From Planctomyces sp. (GTDB lineage: Bacteria > Planctomycetota > Planctomycetia > Planctomycetales > Planctomycetaceae), in contig JAIXUU010000209.1 in NCBI GenBank assembly GCA_027483405.1, forward strand, positions 1 to 52,592: a stretch of DNA of 52,592 nucleotides, in the 5' to 3' direction. The notes under the pieces were generated by a model. The model ran no database searches, had not been told where the DNA came from, and saw nothing but the letters and a program-made list of their open reading frames with translations. The position numbers were made by a program, and so were the translations under genes. Below, one piece after another: positions 18,962 through 26,992 of the stretch (position 1 is its first letter; every line of letters starts with the position of its first letter).

Positions 18962-21424
18962 ATGTCTCAAAAGTTGCCGCCAGCACCTCGCCCGAAAAAG
19001 AATGGCCACGGCCAGGCTCCACAGGTGCGTCGAGGTGCATCTTCATCCTCGGCCAGGAAGAGTGTCAAAACGACAGGGAATAACTCCAACCTGCTCGCCA
19101 TCGGTCTGGGTCTGGGAGGTGCGGGTCTGCTGGCTGTGATCGTCGCATTGATTTTGTTGACGCGACCTGCTTCAACGTCGGCCGAAGGAGCTTCGACTGC
19201 GGCTGTGGTTCCTGTGATTAATGGGAATACTGGTGCTGAGGCCTTGACCGCTGGAACGACCGTGGCTGTTTCCAGCAGTCCGAGTGACGCTAAAGCTGCA
19301 GGCAACACGATTCAGGATAGCACAGAGAGTAGTCACTCTTCCCAGGCGGTGACGGCAAAACTGGTGGAGCCGATTGATCCCGCCGTCGATTTGTGGCTGA
19401 GCGATTTTCCTGCACAAGCGTCAGCATTGCGAGGAAAGATTCAAGCATTAGGGACCAGCGATCTTACAGCCAGGTTACGAGACCCGGCACTACGTCGGGA
19501 ACTGGTTCGCCATGAGATTCTGCGTCAGTTTTCGCCCAAAGAGTTGCTGGTCTTTTTGAAGTCGCCCAGCGAACAGGCTTTCCTTAAGGAGTTTTTCTCG
19601 CAGACATTATGGATGGAAGAGTTTGTAGGTTCTGGCAGCTTTAAGAATCCCGTCACAGGATTACTGGCTCTGGCAGCCATGGCTGAGTTCGACCCCGAGA
19701 TTCGAAAGCCATCTCTGGAACAGAAAATCGCGACAAGTGTCGCATTGGAAACGGCCATGTCGGATCAGACACCGGTCAATGCCGTGCAGATCTACCGTTA
19801 TTATCGAGATCGCAACCGACAAGGAAAGCTCCATCCCGGCTTTGTTCAACTCGATATCTGGGAGATGCGGTTTGCAGTGGCAGCGACAGTCACCTTTGAT
19901 GAATTGACATGGATCGGAAACCGCGCCAGTTTTTCACCGACCGAAGCCAGGTCGGCGGCATGGCAGGTTCACTATTTAGGTGATAGTCCGTTTGGAGATT
20001 CCATCCAGTCCGCCTGGTACTATATGCCCTGGAGTGAAAGGCTGAACTACACGCAAAAGACCGTCCGAGTGGGTGGGGTTTGTGGGTCACTCAGTACCAC
20101 TGGAGCATTGTCAGCTAAAGCGGATGGAATTCCAGCGACGACGATGGGAGAACCGGGGCATTGCGCTTTTGCCGTCCGCCCGGAACGAGGAAAGTGGGTC
20201 GATGGTAACAGTGTCGATGGAAATCACCGGACACCCCACCGGAATTATTTTGAGGCCAATTGGGCGGACCTGTTTGCAGGTGATGCTGCCTGGATGCATC
20301 CGAATTTGCGAGAGGCGCAGTATCTGGCCTGGGCCACCGAAGTGTTGCCGCAAGAGGAGACGAATGTACGAACACAGATCTACAAGCAGGCAACGATCGC
20401 CAATCCTTTCCATTATGGATTTCAGGCGAAATACTTTGATATGCTACAACAGCAAAATGCACCGATCGTCGTGAAGAGTGAAGCCGCTCAATTGGCTGTA
20501 ACGACTTTTCAACGAACTCCTGAGACAAGCTGGCTCCTGATCAAGCGGTTTTGCCAGGGGGCAACTTCAAGTAGTGATCGTGTGGCCCTGCAGAAGATCT
20601 GGCTGGCGAGTTACGAAAAGCCGGTGGAAAATCTGGTCATGCAAATGCCTCTGGATCGAATCGTCGAAGAGATGGGTAAACAAAGGGATCAAGCGGCTAA
20701 ATCTGGCCTGTTTGGAGACGTTCTTCAGACGACGATTTCGAACGATAAGATTTTTGCTCGCTTTCTGGATGCCTGCCAGAAGATGGCTGCTCAAGATGTT
20801 TCATTGAAAGAAGGGCTTCTGGCGGGGTTAGCTGCAGCCGCCACAAGCACTGCGAGTAATAGTGAAGATGCGTTGAAGAGTCTGTGTCGGCAGGGAATCT
20901 TGCTGGCCGAGCAGACAGCCGATAAATCGGCTTTTTATGCACTTTCCGAATTGGGTGCGAAATTTATTAAACCGAACTACAAGACGGCTCATAAGCCCTA
21001 TAGTGGTGTGCTGCTGAGTGAAGGGGGTATCCCTGCGATCTCGACAACCTGCCGCTGGGATGAACCTCTGGAGCATGCGGGGATTCTCAAGGAATCGGGA
21101 GGGCGGTTTCATACCGATCAGGAAGCGAATCCCGCCCTTGTCGTAGAGTTAGGGAAGCAGGGAAATATCAGTGGGATAGCCATTGTCAATATCGATGGTG
21201 GAAACTCAGCCCGGGCTGTGCCATTTAAGGTGGCCGTTTCGATTGACGGGAAGAACTGGCAACAGGTCTATAAAGCGAACAAGAATGAAAAAGTCTGGCA
21301 GATTGACCTGACTTCACGCCGGCCACTTGCCAAATATGTGCGAATTGAAGGGGATTACCCGGACGGCCGCAAAGACTTTCTCCATCTCAATGGTGTGTAT
21401 GTCTACGGGAAGCCTGCCCAGTAG
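18962..21424 (+). CDS. Membrane-anchored transglutaminase-fold protein with C-terminal discoidin-like domain
   Basis: An 820-residue protein from ATG 18962 (MSQKLPPAPRPKK); an in-frame upstream start would add 24 unlikely residues before this basic N-terminus. A cytoplasmic basic tail precedes one membrane segment (LLAIGLGLGGAGLLAVIVAL, about 42-65) and a Ser/Thr/Ala-rich linker. The central part contains GGVCGSLS (C374), GEPGHCAFAV (H400) and KWVDGNS (D414): Cys-His-Asp in the order and spacing of a papain-like transglutaminase core. The last 120 residues (from about 690) resemble an F5/8 type C discoidin domain, with VELGKQGNISGIAIVNIDGG and ISGKYVRIEG-like VRIEGDYP and a final LNGVYVYG strand. 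It probably acts outside the cell on protein or peptide amides, with the discoidin domain binding a surface ligand (inference). The thioredoxin-fold gene follows 122 bp later. Confidence 0.65.
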   Translation: MSQKLPPAPRPKKNGHGQAPQVRRGASSSSARKSVKTTGNNSNLLAIGLGLGGAGLLAVIVALILLTRPASTSAEGASTAAVVPVINGNTGAEALTAGTTVAVSSSPSDAKAAGNTIQDSTESSHSSQAVTAKLVEPIDPAVDLWLSDFPAQASALRGKIQALGTSDLTARLRDPALRRELVRHEILRQFSPKELLVFLKSPSEQAFLKEFFSQTLWMEEFVGSGSFKNPVTGLLALAAMAEFDPEIRKPSLEQKIATSVALETAMSDQTPVNAVQIYRYYRDRNRQGKLHPGFVQLDIWEMRFAVAATVTFDELTWIGNRASFSPTEARSAAWQVHYLGDSPFGDSIQSAWYYMPWSERLNYTQKTVRVGGVCGSLSTTGALSAKADGIPATTMGEPGHCAFAVRPERGKWVDGNSVDGNHRTPHRNYFEANWADLFAGDAAWMHPNLREAQYLAWATEVLPQEETNVRTQIYKQATIANPFHYGFQAKYFDMLQQQNAPIVVKSEAAQLAVTTFQRTPETSWLLIKRFCQGATSSSDRVALQKIWLASYEKPVENLVMQMPLDRIVEEMGKQRDQAAKSGLFGDVLQTTISNDKIFARFLDACQKMAAQDVSLKEGLLAGLAAAATSTASNSEDALKSLCRQGILLAEQTADKSAFYALSELGAKFIKPNYKTAHKPYSGVLLSEGGIPAISTTCRWDEPLEHAGILKESGGRFHTDQEANPALVVELGKQGNISGIAIVNIDGGNSARAVPFKVAVSIDGKNWQQVYKANKNEKVWQIDLTSRRPLAKYVRIEGDYPDGRKDFLHLNGVYVYGKPAQ

Positions 21425-21546
21425 TTAGATGACTATTGTATATAGCGTATTGAAGTGACGATATTGATCTCCGTTGATCAGCGTCATTACCGATACTTCC
21501 CCAGGAATATTGAGACGGTGTTTGATGCCGTCCTTGATGAGAATCC

Positions 21547-22854
21547 ATGATGTCCGTGATGCGAAATCTGGTTATGTTGCTGGTGGTGATTGTCTCTCTT
21601 TCAGCAGGCGTGATCGCTGCCGAGACAAGAACTGCGCCGACGTTGAGTGATGCCCTGGAAATGGCGAAAGCTGTGCCGGGCGATATTGTCGTGCTGGTGA
21701 CGGGAAGTGACTGGCATCCTGGTTCGATGAAGTTTCTCCGGGATGTTTTCGAGACGTCGGCCTTCCGCAATGCGCTGGGCGAGAACGTGATTCTCGTCCA
21801 CGTTGACCATACCGAAGCAGAAGCTGCCAAGCCTAAGCAGGAGCGCGACAAGAAAAACAATCTCAATCGCTATCTGTTTCAGGTACCACTCATCGGCCTG
21901 TACGATGCACAGGGCCGGGATATTGGTCAGTTGACGGAAAATCTGGAACAGACCCCTGTGGATGGTGTTGCGACTCAAATTCAGGAACTTCTTGCAAAAC
22001 GTAAAGAGCGGGATGAACTCTGGGAGAAGGCCACGAAAGTCCAGGGGAAGGCCCGGGCTGATCTTCTGGGGAAAAGCCTCGAACTGATGAATGTCGGCTG
22101 GGGGATCAATGAGACCTATCGGCCCAAGATAGATGGTTATAAGCCCGTGTTGGCCGAGCTGAAGGCCAGCGACCCTCAAGATCAACTTGGCTGGCAGGCC
22201 CGGTATGAATTTCAGCCCTATAAACTGCTCGAAGAAGTGACTGGACTCGCAGAAAAAGGGCAGCACAACAAAGCCATCGCTACGATTGATAACGTGCTTG
22301 AGAACAAGCAGATCACCGTCGAATACCGGCAACGGGCACTGGCTGCCAAGTATGCTGTGTACCGCAGGTGGAAAAATCATGAGAAAGAGTCACTGCAGGT
22401 TCTGAAAGAGATTCAGAAGCTGGATCCGAATTCTTTAATGGGCCTGGGGGCTCAAGGGTATGCCGAGTTCTTTACCGGGCCGGTCGATCTCAAGTATGGC
22501 TGGCGACCGCATCATGTACAGCAGGATTTATCGACGTGGGAAGTCGATATCACGTCACAAGTCGGCGAAGCGGGCTTTTATCGCCTGGAACTCAATCGTT
22601 ACTGGAACGTCGGACGCCATAACATCAAGGTCAAGTCGCTCACGATTCTGATGAACGGTGAGCAGGTGTGGTCGGCGGATAAGCCCATGAAGCCGAAGAT
22701 CGAAGAGATTGTCGAGCTTCCGCAGGCGAAGGGACGGCAGGTTCTCCTGAGAATTGAAGCCCAGGGAGATGGCGGAACAGACTCGGCAGGCACAATTTCA
22801 ATGAAGGCCTATTATCTTCCCGGCGTCAATCACTCAGGTAAGGCCTCCGAATGA
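21547..22854 (+). CDS. Secreted thioredoxin-fold protein lacking the CxxC cysteines, with repeat and C-terminal beta domain
   Basis: A 435-residue exported protein. Residues 1-25 (MMSVMRNLVMLLVVIVSLSAG) are a signal peptide. Residues 30-150 follow a thioredoxin-like layout: IVVLVTGSDWHPGSMKFLRDVF sits where family members such as thioredoxin_7 have GSDWCxxCxxL, but both cysteines are replaced (W56-H-P-G-S60), so redox chemistry is unlikely. The proline of the cis-Pro strand appears as FQVPLIGLYDAQGRDIGQL. A helical section resembling TPR units follows (about 150-290), then a beta domain (YRLELNRYWNVGRHNIKVKSL) like carbohydrate-binding folds. It likely belongs to one unit with the upstream transglutaminase-fold gene, and may act as a binding or scaffold protein (inference). 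Confidence 0.65.
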   Translation: MMSVMRNLVMLLVVIVSLSAGVIAAETRTAPTLSDALEMAKAVPGDIVVLVTGSDWHPGSMKFLRDVFETSAFRNALGENVILVHVDHTEAEAAKPKQERDKKNNLNRYLFQVPLIGLYDAQGRDIGQLTENLEQTPVDGVATQIQELLAKRKERDELWEKATKVQGKARADLLGKSLELMNVGWGINETYRPKIDGYKPVLAELKASDPQDQLGWQARYEFQPYKLLEEVTGLAEKGQHNKAIATIDNVLENKQITVEYRQRALAAKYAVYRRWKNHEKESLQVLKEIQKLDPNSLMGLGAQGYAEFFTGPVDLKYGWRPHHVQQDLSTWEVDITSQVGEAGFYRLELNRYWNVGRHNIKVKSLTILMNGEQVWSADKPMKPKIEEIVELPQAKGRQVLLRIEAQGDGGTDSAGTISMKAYYLPGVNHSGKASE

Positions 22855-22946
22855 GGCATAGCTGCACGAGCAGTGGAATGTGAAGACAAACTCCGTTTCC
22901 CATTTCGATAAGCCGAAGTATCGAGTGCCCTCCAACCGGGTTGTGA

Positions 22947-22982
22947 GGTGGTCGGTTACGCAAAGCCTTCACCGCACCCTAC
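22947..22982. repeat. REP palindrome (GTAG type)
   Basis: Reading the minus strand, GTAG is followed by an imperfect hairpin with the same core as the RAYT-flanking repeats at 24796 and 26282 (AAGGCTTTGCG in the loop). It lies between the thioredoxin-fold gene and the converging 23033 gene. Confidence 0.65.
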
Positions 22983-23032
22983 GGCTGCTTTCGTACACTC
23001 TGCTCACCCTGCTAATCCATACTTACTCCTCA

Positions 23033-24250
23033 TCACGGCATTGGCGGACCATTCAAGACCGTTCTCAACATGGCGTGCTTTCGCTCCAGCATGATGTCGA
23101 ACCGGTGCGAGAGATATGCTGCGAACAGAGCGGGATTGTTGCGGCTAATGCCTACCAGAATGCGCAATTCTTGGAGATCAAGAACATGCAGCATGGCACC
23201 GGATTTTTCTGATGCTGCGATCAAATTTGCTGCAATGCCCCCCCAGTCGAGGCTGGGCAACATTTCGGACACCATGACGATTCCCTGCCGAATGGAACCG
23301 ATGGACTTCGGAATCAAGAGGGGAGATCCGGTCTTTGTGAAGAGGGGCAGGTTGGCCCTTAAATTCTTGAACGCTCCAACGAGTTGGCTGATCCCCTTGT
23401 CAATCTGCTTTTGCACACTTTTTGCCCGCCGCTCGGTCGAGCGTTCTAGACTGGTCGTCAGTATGTCTGCAGCTTTGGCTTCGATTAGACACAGCCCCGG
23501 TTCGCAATGAATGAGAATGTCCGTTAGTTCTCGCATTCCCGCGTTTTCTTGGACCTTTGGTGAGTGAAAAATACATCCGGTGAACAGATTTTCCAGGAGA
23601 TGCCACGTGGATTGTTCTAGGCCGTATCCTTCGTCGGGATCGTCCAGTCGGAATTCCAGCACTTCGCCATTCGTTCCGATAGTTGTCATCCGGGTCGTCT
23701 CGAACTCGACGAGCGTCAACGGAACCGTGACGTATGTCGGTGCGTATTTTGTCGGTACTACCAACTGCGGGTCACTGTGGCTCTGCACTTCGTCGAGCAC
23801 AGCCCCGAGCAACGGCGTCCATGCGCCAGCGTAGTGAACTCCGTCAGCGAGAAGCGCCGATGCTGCCACGCATTCTGACTCGTCAAGCATGCACTGAGCA
23901 CGGGCGACTGGTCGGCTTGCTTCATCAAAGAACACCATGATCGTCCGGCCGGTGCGGAGAATATTATCCAGTGCGACTTGTTCTTCTGCGTGCCGAAGAA
24001 TGCCAGCGAGCATGAGGGCGGCCGTAGGATCATCTTCCACCTTCAGAGTTATCGCGAGAACTACCCCATCCGGGGTAATTGCTCTCGCAACTGTGAGCGA
24101 CACTGGGCAGGATCGTAATACGGCCTTGATTGAGGATGTTGGCATTTTCGTAACCAGCGCGAATTCGTCGCCTTTGTTGATCGGAAGCGGCCAGCAGCCC
24201 GCCGCTTCATACTTCATCTCCTCCCAGTTCCGCTCTGACGGTATGAACAT
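23033..24250 (-). CDS. Unknown protein with PD-(D/E)XK nuclease-like signature
   Basis: A 405-residue protein from ATG 24250, chosen because AAGGGA lies eight bases upstream; a TTG 24 codons earlier is weaker. I do not recognise the N-terminal half (about 1-220), which is mixed alpha/beta. The C-terminal half contains ENAGMRELTDILIHCEPGLC followed by LIEAKAADI: a conserved acidic pair, E-x-x-D, then an E-A-K triad at the end of a strand, as in PD-(D/E)XK restriction-like nucleases. A helix rich in Lys/Gln (RRAKSVQKQIDKGISQLVGA) follows, as in several such nucleases. No helicase, methyltransferase or antitoxin is adjacent, so a defence role is only a suggestion. It sits at one edge of the RAYT/REP accessory region. 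Confidence 0.6.
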   Translation of the reverse strand: MFIPSERNWEEMKYEAAGCWPLPINKGDEFALVTKMPTSSIKAVLRSCPVSLTVARAITPDGVVLAITLKVEDDPTAALMLAGILRHAEEQVALDNILRTGRTIMVFFDEASRPVARAQCMLDESECVAASALLADGVHYAGAWTPLLGAVLDEVQSHSDPQLVVPTKYAPTYVTVPLTLVEFETTRMTTIGTNGEVLEFRLDDPDEGYGLEQSTWHLLENLFTGCIFHSPKVQENAGMRELTDILIHCEPGLCLIEAKAADILTTSLERSTERRAKSVQKQIDKGISQLVGAFKNLRANLPLFTKTGSPLLIPKSIGSIRQGIVMVSEMLPSLDWGGIAANLIAASEKSGAMLHVLDLQELRILVGISRNNPALFAAYLSHRFDIMLERKHAMLRTVLNGPPMP

Positions 24251-24360
24251 GCTCGTTTCCCTTGATTGAATAACTCCCACGACGCAGACACCTTTGGGTA
24301 TGTGCGGGTTCATCGTCGTCAAGTGTCAAGAATTGTCAGCAACTTCACCACGGCAATACA

Positions 24361-24390
24361 GGGTGGATGAAGGCTTTGCGCAATCCACCA
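24361..24390. repeat. REP palindrome at left end of RAYT relic 1
   Basis: Hairpin GGTGGAT (24362-24368) with ATCCACC (24383-24389), loop GAAGGCTTTGCGCA. It is inverted relative to the REP at 24796-24831 and so bounds the transposase relic on the other side. The GTAG tetranucleotide is degraded to TACA here. Confidence 0.65.
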
Positions 24391-24795
24391 TTGTTTCAGA
24401 TGACTCATAATGATAATTGCCATATCCCGTGCGCCATCATTAATCATCGCGGAAGTCGCCAGCATGCGAGAAGCGATGAGAGGAATTCGAGGGCGTATCG
24501 GCGGCTGGATTACCAAGCCGTGTTTCTGCAGATTTGCATAAATGTCGTCGAAACAACGCCCTGATTCGCCTTCGTTGCGAGGCATAGTTCTACGGCGTGC
24601 AGGTGATCGGGAATCAGCATAATCTCGATCAACTGGAGGGGAATTGTTCGTGCGATTCTCGCGTAGTAACTAACGCCATGGGTGCCTTGGCGTCGCTGGT
24701 CAAGATCGGACGTCGGAGTTCTGTGATGATCGTGGAGAGGGATGTTAGGCCGTGGTCGATTCCGGGATCTCCGATCATTTGAACGAGGTTTTTGA
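24391..24795 (-). pseudogene. RAYT (REP-associated tyrosine transposase, IS200-like) relic 1
   Basis: A decayed single-strand transposase of the Y1/HUH type. The minus strand encodes LQLIEIMLIPDHLHAVELC; PDHLH is the HUH metal site of IS200 and RAYT enzymes. The upstream segment TELRRPILTSD is in a different frame, so at least one frameshift separates them, and no catalytic tyrosine helix is visible downstream. It aligns closely at DNA level with the second relic at 25875-26281, showing both came from one family. Bounded by inverted REPs, the arrangement expected for RAYT. Inactive. Confidence 0.6.
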
Positions 24796-24831
24796 GGTGG
24801 CGGGTTGCGCAAATCCTTAACCGCACCCTAC
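24796..24831. repeat. REP palindrome at right end of RAYT relic 1
   Basis: Minus-strand reading gives GTAG then GGTGCGGTT...AACCCGCC, an imperfect stem with a bulge. Same family as 22947, 26282 and 26926. Confidence 0.7.
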
Positions 24832-24854
24832 GCCTTGCGAAAGGCCAACCTCTC

Positions 24855-24900
24855 GTGCCGCTGGCACACAGGTAGCTCGCTGACTCGCAACCTGTGCTAC
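24855..24900. repeat. Double palindrome, GTAG-associated
   Basis: Two adjacent hairpins: GTGCC-GCT-GGCAC (24855-24867) and CACAGGT...ACCTGTG (24867-24873, 24890-24896). On the minus strand GTAG lies immediately before the second one, as in the REPs, but the stem sequence differs. It may be a second REP subfamily. Confidence 0.5.
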
Positions 24901-24947
24901 ACTGCTGTTCGAATTGCAAATCCACCGGAAGCCACCTCGGATAACAC

Positions 24948-25214
24948 TCAATTAGACGAGTGTGGTTCGTCGCGAGTATCCTCATTATTTATATCATGGT
25001 GTTTGGAATCGGGACTTTTTGAACAATCACTTACCATCAGTGGGAGTATCAAAAATAGTGGTGAACCAAAAACAATAAACAAAACAAGTTCCGGCAGTGA
25101 ACCTCCTTGTATTAAAACTAGGAGAACAAATCCGTAAGGGAGCAACGCAAAAATCCAAACGCAACCAGCGGCGAAGTTGTCGGTTGCGTCTGGCGTTTTG
25201 TTTATTTGTGTCAT
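24948..25214 (-). CDS. Small membrane protein, unknown
   Basis: An 88-residue frame with two clear membrane helices (CVWIFALLPYGFVLLVLI and ELVLFIVFGSPLFLILPLMV) joined by a short loop QGGSLP, followed by a polar, charged tail. No family recognised. The region is visibly AT-richer than the core genes around it. No strong ribosome site precedes ATG 25214. It lies between the two RAYT relics and could be cargo or a resident small gene; two-helix membrane proteins are common in toxin and stress systems but nothing here shows that. Confidence 0.5.
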   Translation of the reverse strand: MTQINKTPDATDNFAAGCVWIFALLPYGFVLLVLIQGGSLPELVLFIVFGSPLFLILPLMVSDCSKSPDSKHHDINNEDTRDEPHSSN

Positions 25215-25435
25215 TTCTGAAATCGACCAGAGTTATAAGAATGGTTGTTTTGGAGAGTTGTATCTAAAAAAGGGATTGAGTAGGCCAAAAATGAGTGAGG
25301 GATTGATGCATTGTGAGGGCATAAACTGTACGCGGTGCTTGAATAACTTAAAAACAGTTTATTAATGAACTATGATCGTCCATGATTTCATTATGGAGAA
25401 GAGCTCTCGTAAAAGTCTGCCACATTCGTTGCAAC
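25215..25435. other. AT-richer intergenic stretch
   Basis: No gene recognised. A 62-codon plus-strand frame starting at 25177 overlaps the membrane protein gene and has no family feature or ribosome site. Confidence 0.3.
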
Positions 25436-25687
25436 TCACTCTTTTCTAATTGAAAGTGCGAGATTTAATCTGTGAATTTCCTCTTTTGCGGCAGCCGCCT
25501 CAGCCTCTAAAGCAGATAGTCGATCAAACACATTTCTTAAGTCCATGTAGTTTGCATCAAGCCACTCATTAGCATCAACGAGTGCCGATGCCAACGTTTT
25601 GATTTCTGGCGTGGATGAAAAACCTGATAGCCTCAAACACTCGCTTACATGTCTGTCTCTTTCAGCCATTTTTTCGAAGTCGGCCAT
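25436..25687 (-). CDS. Small coiled-coil protein, unknown
   Basis: An 83-residue protein preceded by AAAGGA six bases before the ATG, a good ribosome site. The C-terminal half (FDRLSALEAEAAAAKEEIHRLNLAL) is a strongly predicted heptad coiled coil; the N-terminal half is acidic and Ser/Thr-containing. No family recognised. It could be a structural or regulatory partner of something outside the region; its neighbours give no function. Confidence 0.55.
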   Translation of the reverse strand: MADFEKMAERDRHVSECLRLSGFSSTPEIKTLASALVDANEWLDANYMDLRNVFDRLSALEAEAAAAKEEIHRLNLALSIRKE

Positions 25688-25842
25688 CCTATTCCTTTTC
25701 TCAGTAAGTCAGTGAGTTTGTCTGTGCAGAATCGTTGAATGTGCACTAATTAAGTATAATGCCCTTTGTGTGAATACATTTCAATAGAGATTTGTTTGTC
25801 TTGCGTTGCGAGTCCCTGATACATGAGGGGTGGTTCGGTCAC

Positions 25843-25874
25843 GTAGTATGGCTTAAGGCTTTGGGCAGTCCACC
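25843..25874. repeat. REP palindrome at left end of RAYT relic 2
   Basis: Starts with GTAG (25843-25846) and continues with a degenerate version of the same stem and loop (CTTAAGGCTTTGGGCAG). Inverted relative to 26282-26317. Confidence 0.6.
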
Positions 25875-26281
25875 GTCGTCTAACGCGCCAGGAAATAATG
25901 ATTTCAACATCCCGAGCGTCATCATTCAATTGTGCGGAATTCGCCAGCTTTTCAAAAACTATGGGAGGAACTCCAGGGCTTATCGGCGGCTGGGTCACCA
26001 AACCGTGTTTCTGCAGATTTGCATAAATATCGTCGAAACAACACCCTGATTCACCTTCGTCGCGAGGCATCGTTCTACGGCGTGCAGGTGATCGGGAATC
26101 AGCATAATCGCGATCAAATGGAGGGGATTGTTTCGTGCGATTCTCGCGTAGTGGCTCACACGTTGGTGCCTGCTGGCATCGCTGGTCAAGATCGGATATT
26201 CGAGTTCTGTGAAGACCGTGTATAGAAATGGCGGGCCGTGGTTGTTTCCGTGATCACTGGTGATTAGAACATTGTTATTGA
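25875..26281 (-). pseudogene. RAYT (REP-associated tyrosine transposase) relic 2
   Basis: Second diverged copy of the relic at 24391. The minus strand gives LHLIAIMLIPDHLHAVERC, keeping the HUH motif, after VSHYARIARNNP; the preceding FTELEYPILTSDA is closer to one frame here than in copy 1, but the copy is still truncated with no tyrosine helix. DNA identity to copy 1 is high across about 400 bp, with scattered substitutions and small indels, so duplication is old. Inactive. Confidence 0.6.
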
Positions 26282-26317
26282 GGTGGTGGGTTGCGCAAAG
26301 CCTTAACCGCACCCTAC
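26282..26317. repeat. REP palindrome at right end of RAYT relic 2
   Basis: Minus strand reads GTAG then GGTGCGGTT-AAGGCTTTGCGC-AACCCACC: nine-base arm against eight with one bulged C. Nearly identical to the repeat at 24796-24831. Confidence 0.75.
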
Positions 26318-26418
26318 GACTGCTGCGGTCAGTAGTTTTGGGTATCAAGTCGCTATGCAAGCAATGATTGGTGCATGGCGTCGGGATTTCATGCAGCCTA
26401 CCAGAGAATCCGATGCTG

Positions 26419-26458
26419 CAAACACAAAACACCCGGCGACCTGAGGGGTTGCCGGGTG
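26419..26458 (-). terminator. Intrinsic terminator of the 26465 gene
   Basis: A 12-bp stem with one G-U pair, CACCCGGCGACC (26430-26441) and GGTTGCCGGGTG (26447-26458), begins seven bases after the minus-strand stop and is followed on that strand by TTTTGTGTTTG. On the plus strand it is followed by CTTTTATT, so it may work both ways. Confidence 0.8.
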
Positions 26459-26464
26459 CTTTTA

Positions 26465-26767
26465 TTACGTTGCGGGTGGTTTGGGGGGGGCGGGTTTTTG
26501 GATTTTTCCCGCCTGGATGTCTTTCACCACCTCGGCCAGGATCGCGGCGTCGTCTGAGGCGATGATGTGGGCAATGCGTGAGGCGGGGACGCCGAGGCGG
26601 GTCATGATCTCTTCAGCCGTCGCCCAGAGCTTGGCTTTCTTTTTGCCTTCCGTCAGGTAAAGGTCGGCGACAAGTTCGCTGAGCCGCTGCTGATCGCTGG
26701 TGTCGCGGTTGTCGTAGAAGGCTTTGATGACTTTGGATTGATAGCGCGAGTATTCACGATCGGCCAT
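26465..26767 (-). CDS. Conserved short planctomycete protein, unknown function
   Basis: A 100-residue protein from ATG 26767, chosen for the GGAG nine bases upstream and the MADREYSRYQ N-terminus; a longer in-frame start adds 12 residues. It is charged and helical, with RLSELVADLYLTEGKKKAKLW and a SRIAHIIASDDAAILAEVV segment, and ends in a Pro-rich tail. I recall similar proteins (YSRYQ...VI..YYDNR) as common hypotheticals in planctomycetes, but cannot name a domain. It has its own terminator directly behind and is flanked upstream by palindromic repeats. Confidence 0.7.
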   Translation of the reverse strand: MADREYSRYQSKVIKAFYDNRDTSDQQRLSELVADLYLTEGKKKAKLWATAEEIMTRLGVPASRIAHIIASDDAAILAEVVKDIQAGKIQKPAPPKPPAT

Positions 26768-26833
26768 GATGTGAACTCCGAGGTTGAGGTTGTTTGTTGT
26801 CAATACGAAGAGCCCTCACCCGGCCTGCGGCCA

Positions 26834-26861
26834 CCCTCTCCCATGCGGACATGGGCGAGGG
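26834..26861. repeat. Palindrome next to REPs
   Basis: CCCTCTCCCAT (26834-26844) pairs with ATGGGCGAGGG (26851-26861) with one mismatch. It leads directly into the two REPs that follow and shares with them the GCGAGGGTTGAG sequence preceding each. Confidence 0.5.
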
Positions 26862-26865
26862 TTGA

Positions 26866-26957
26866 GGTGGTGCATTCCGAGGACTTCATGCACCCTACCT
26901 GACGCCAACGAGCGAGGGTTGAGTTGGTGGGTTGCGCAAGGCCTTAACCCACCCTAC
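26866..26957. repeat. Two tandem REP palindromes of different sequence
   Basis: 26866-26898: on the minus strand GTAG then GGTGCATGAAG...GAATGCACC. 26926-26957: on the minus strand GTAG then GGTGGGTT-AAGGCCTTGCGC-AACCCACC, a perfect 8-bp stem. Each is preceded on the plus side by GCGAGGGTTGAG. This is the most complete REP pair in the window, just downstream of the gcvT stop. Confidence 0.75.
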
Positions 26958-26992
26958 GCCTACTGCACCAACCACTAAGCTCTACAGAAACG

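Noticed and set aside
26430-26958. CRISPR-like array from the run of palindromes
   Set aside because: The repeats differ in sequence, are not regularly spaced and have no cas genes nearby; they fit REP elements.
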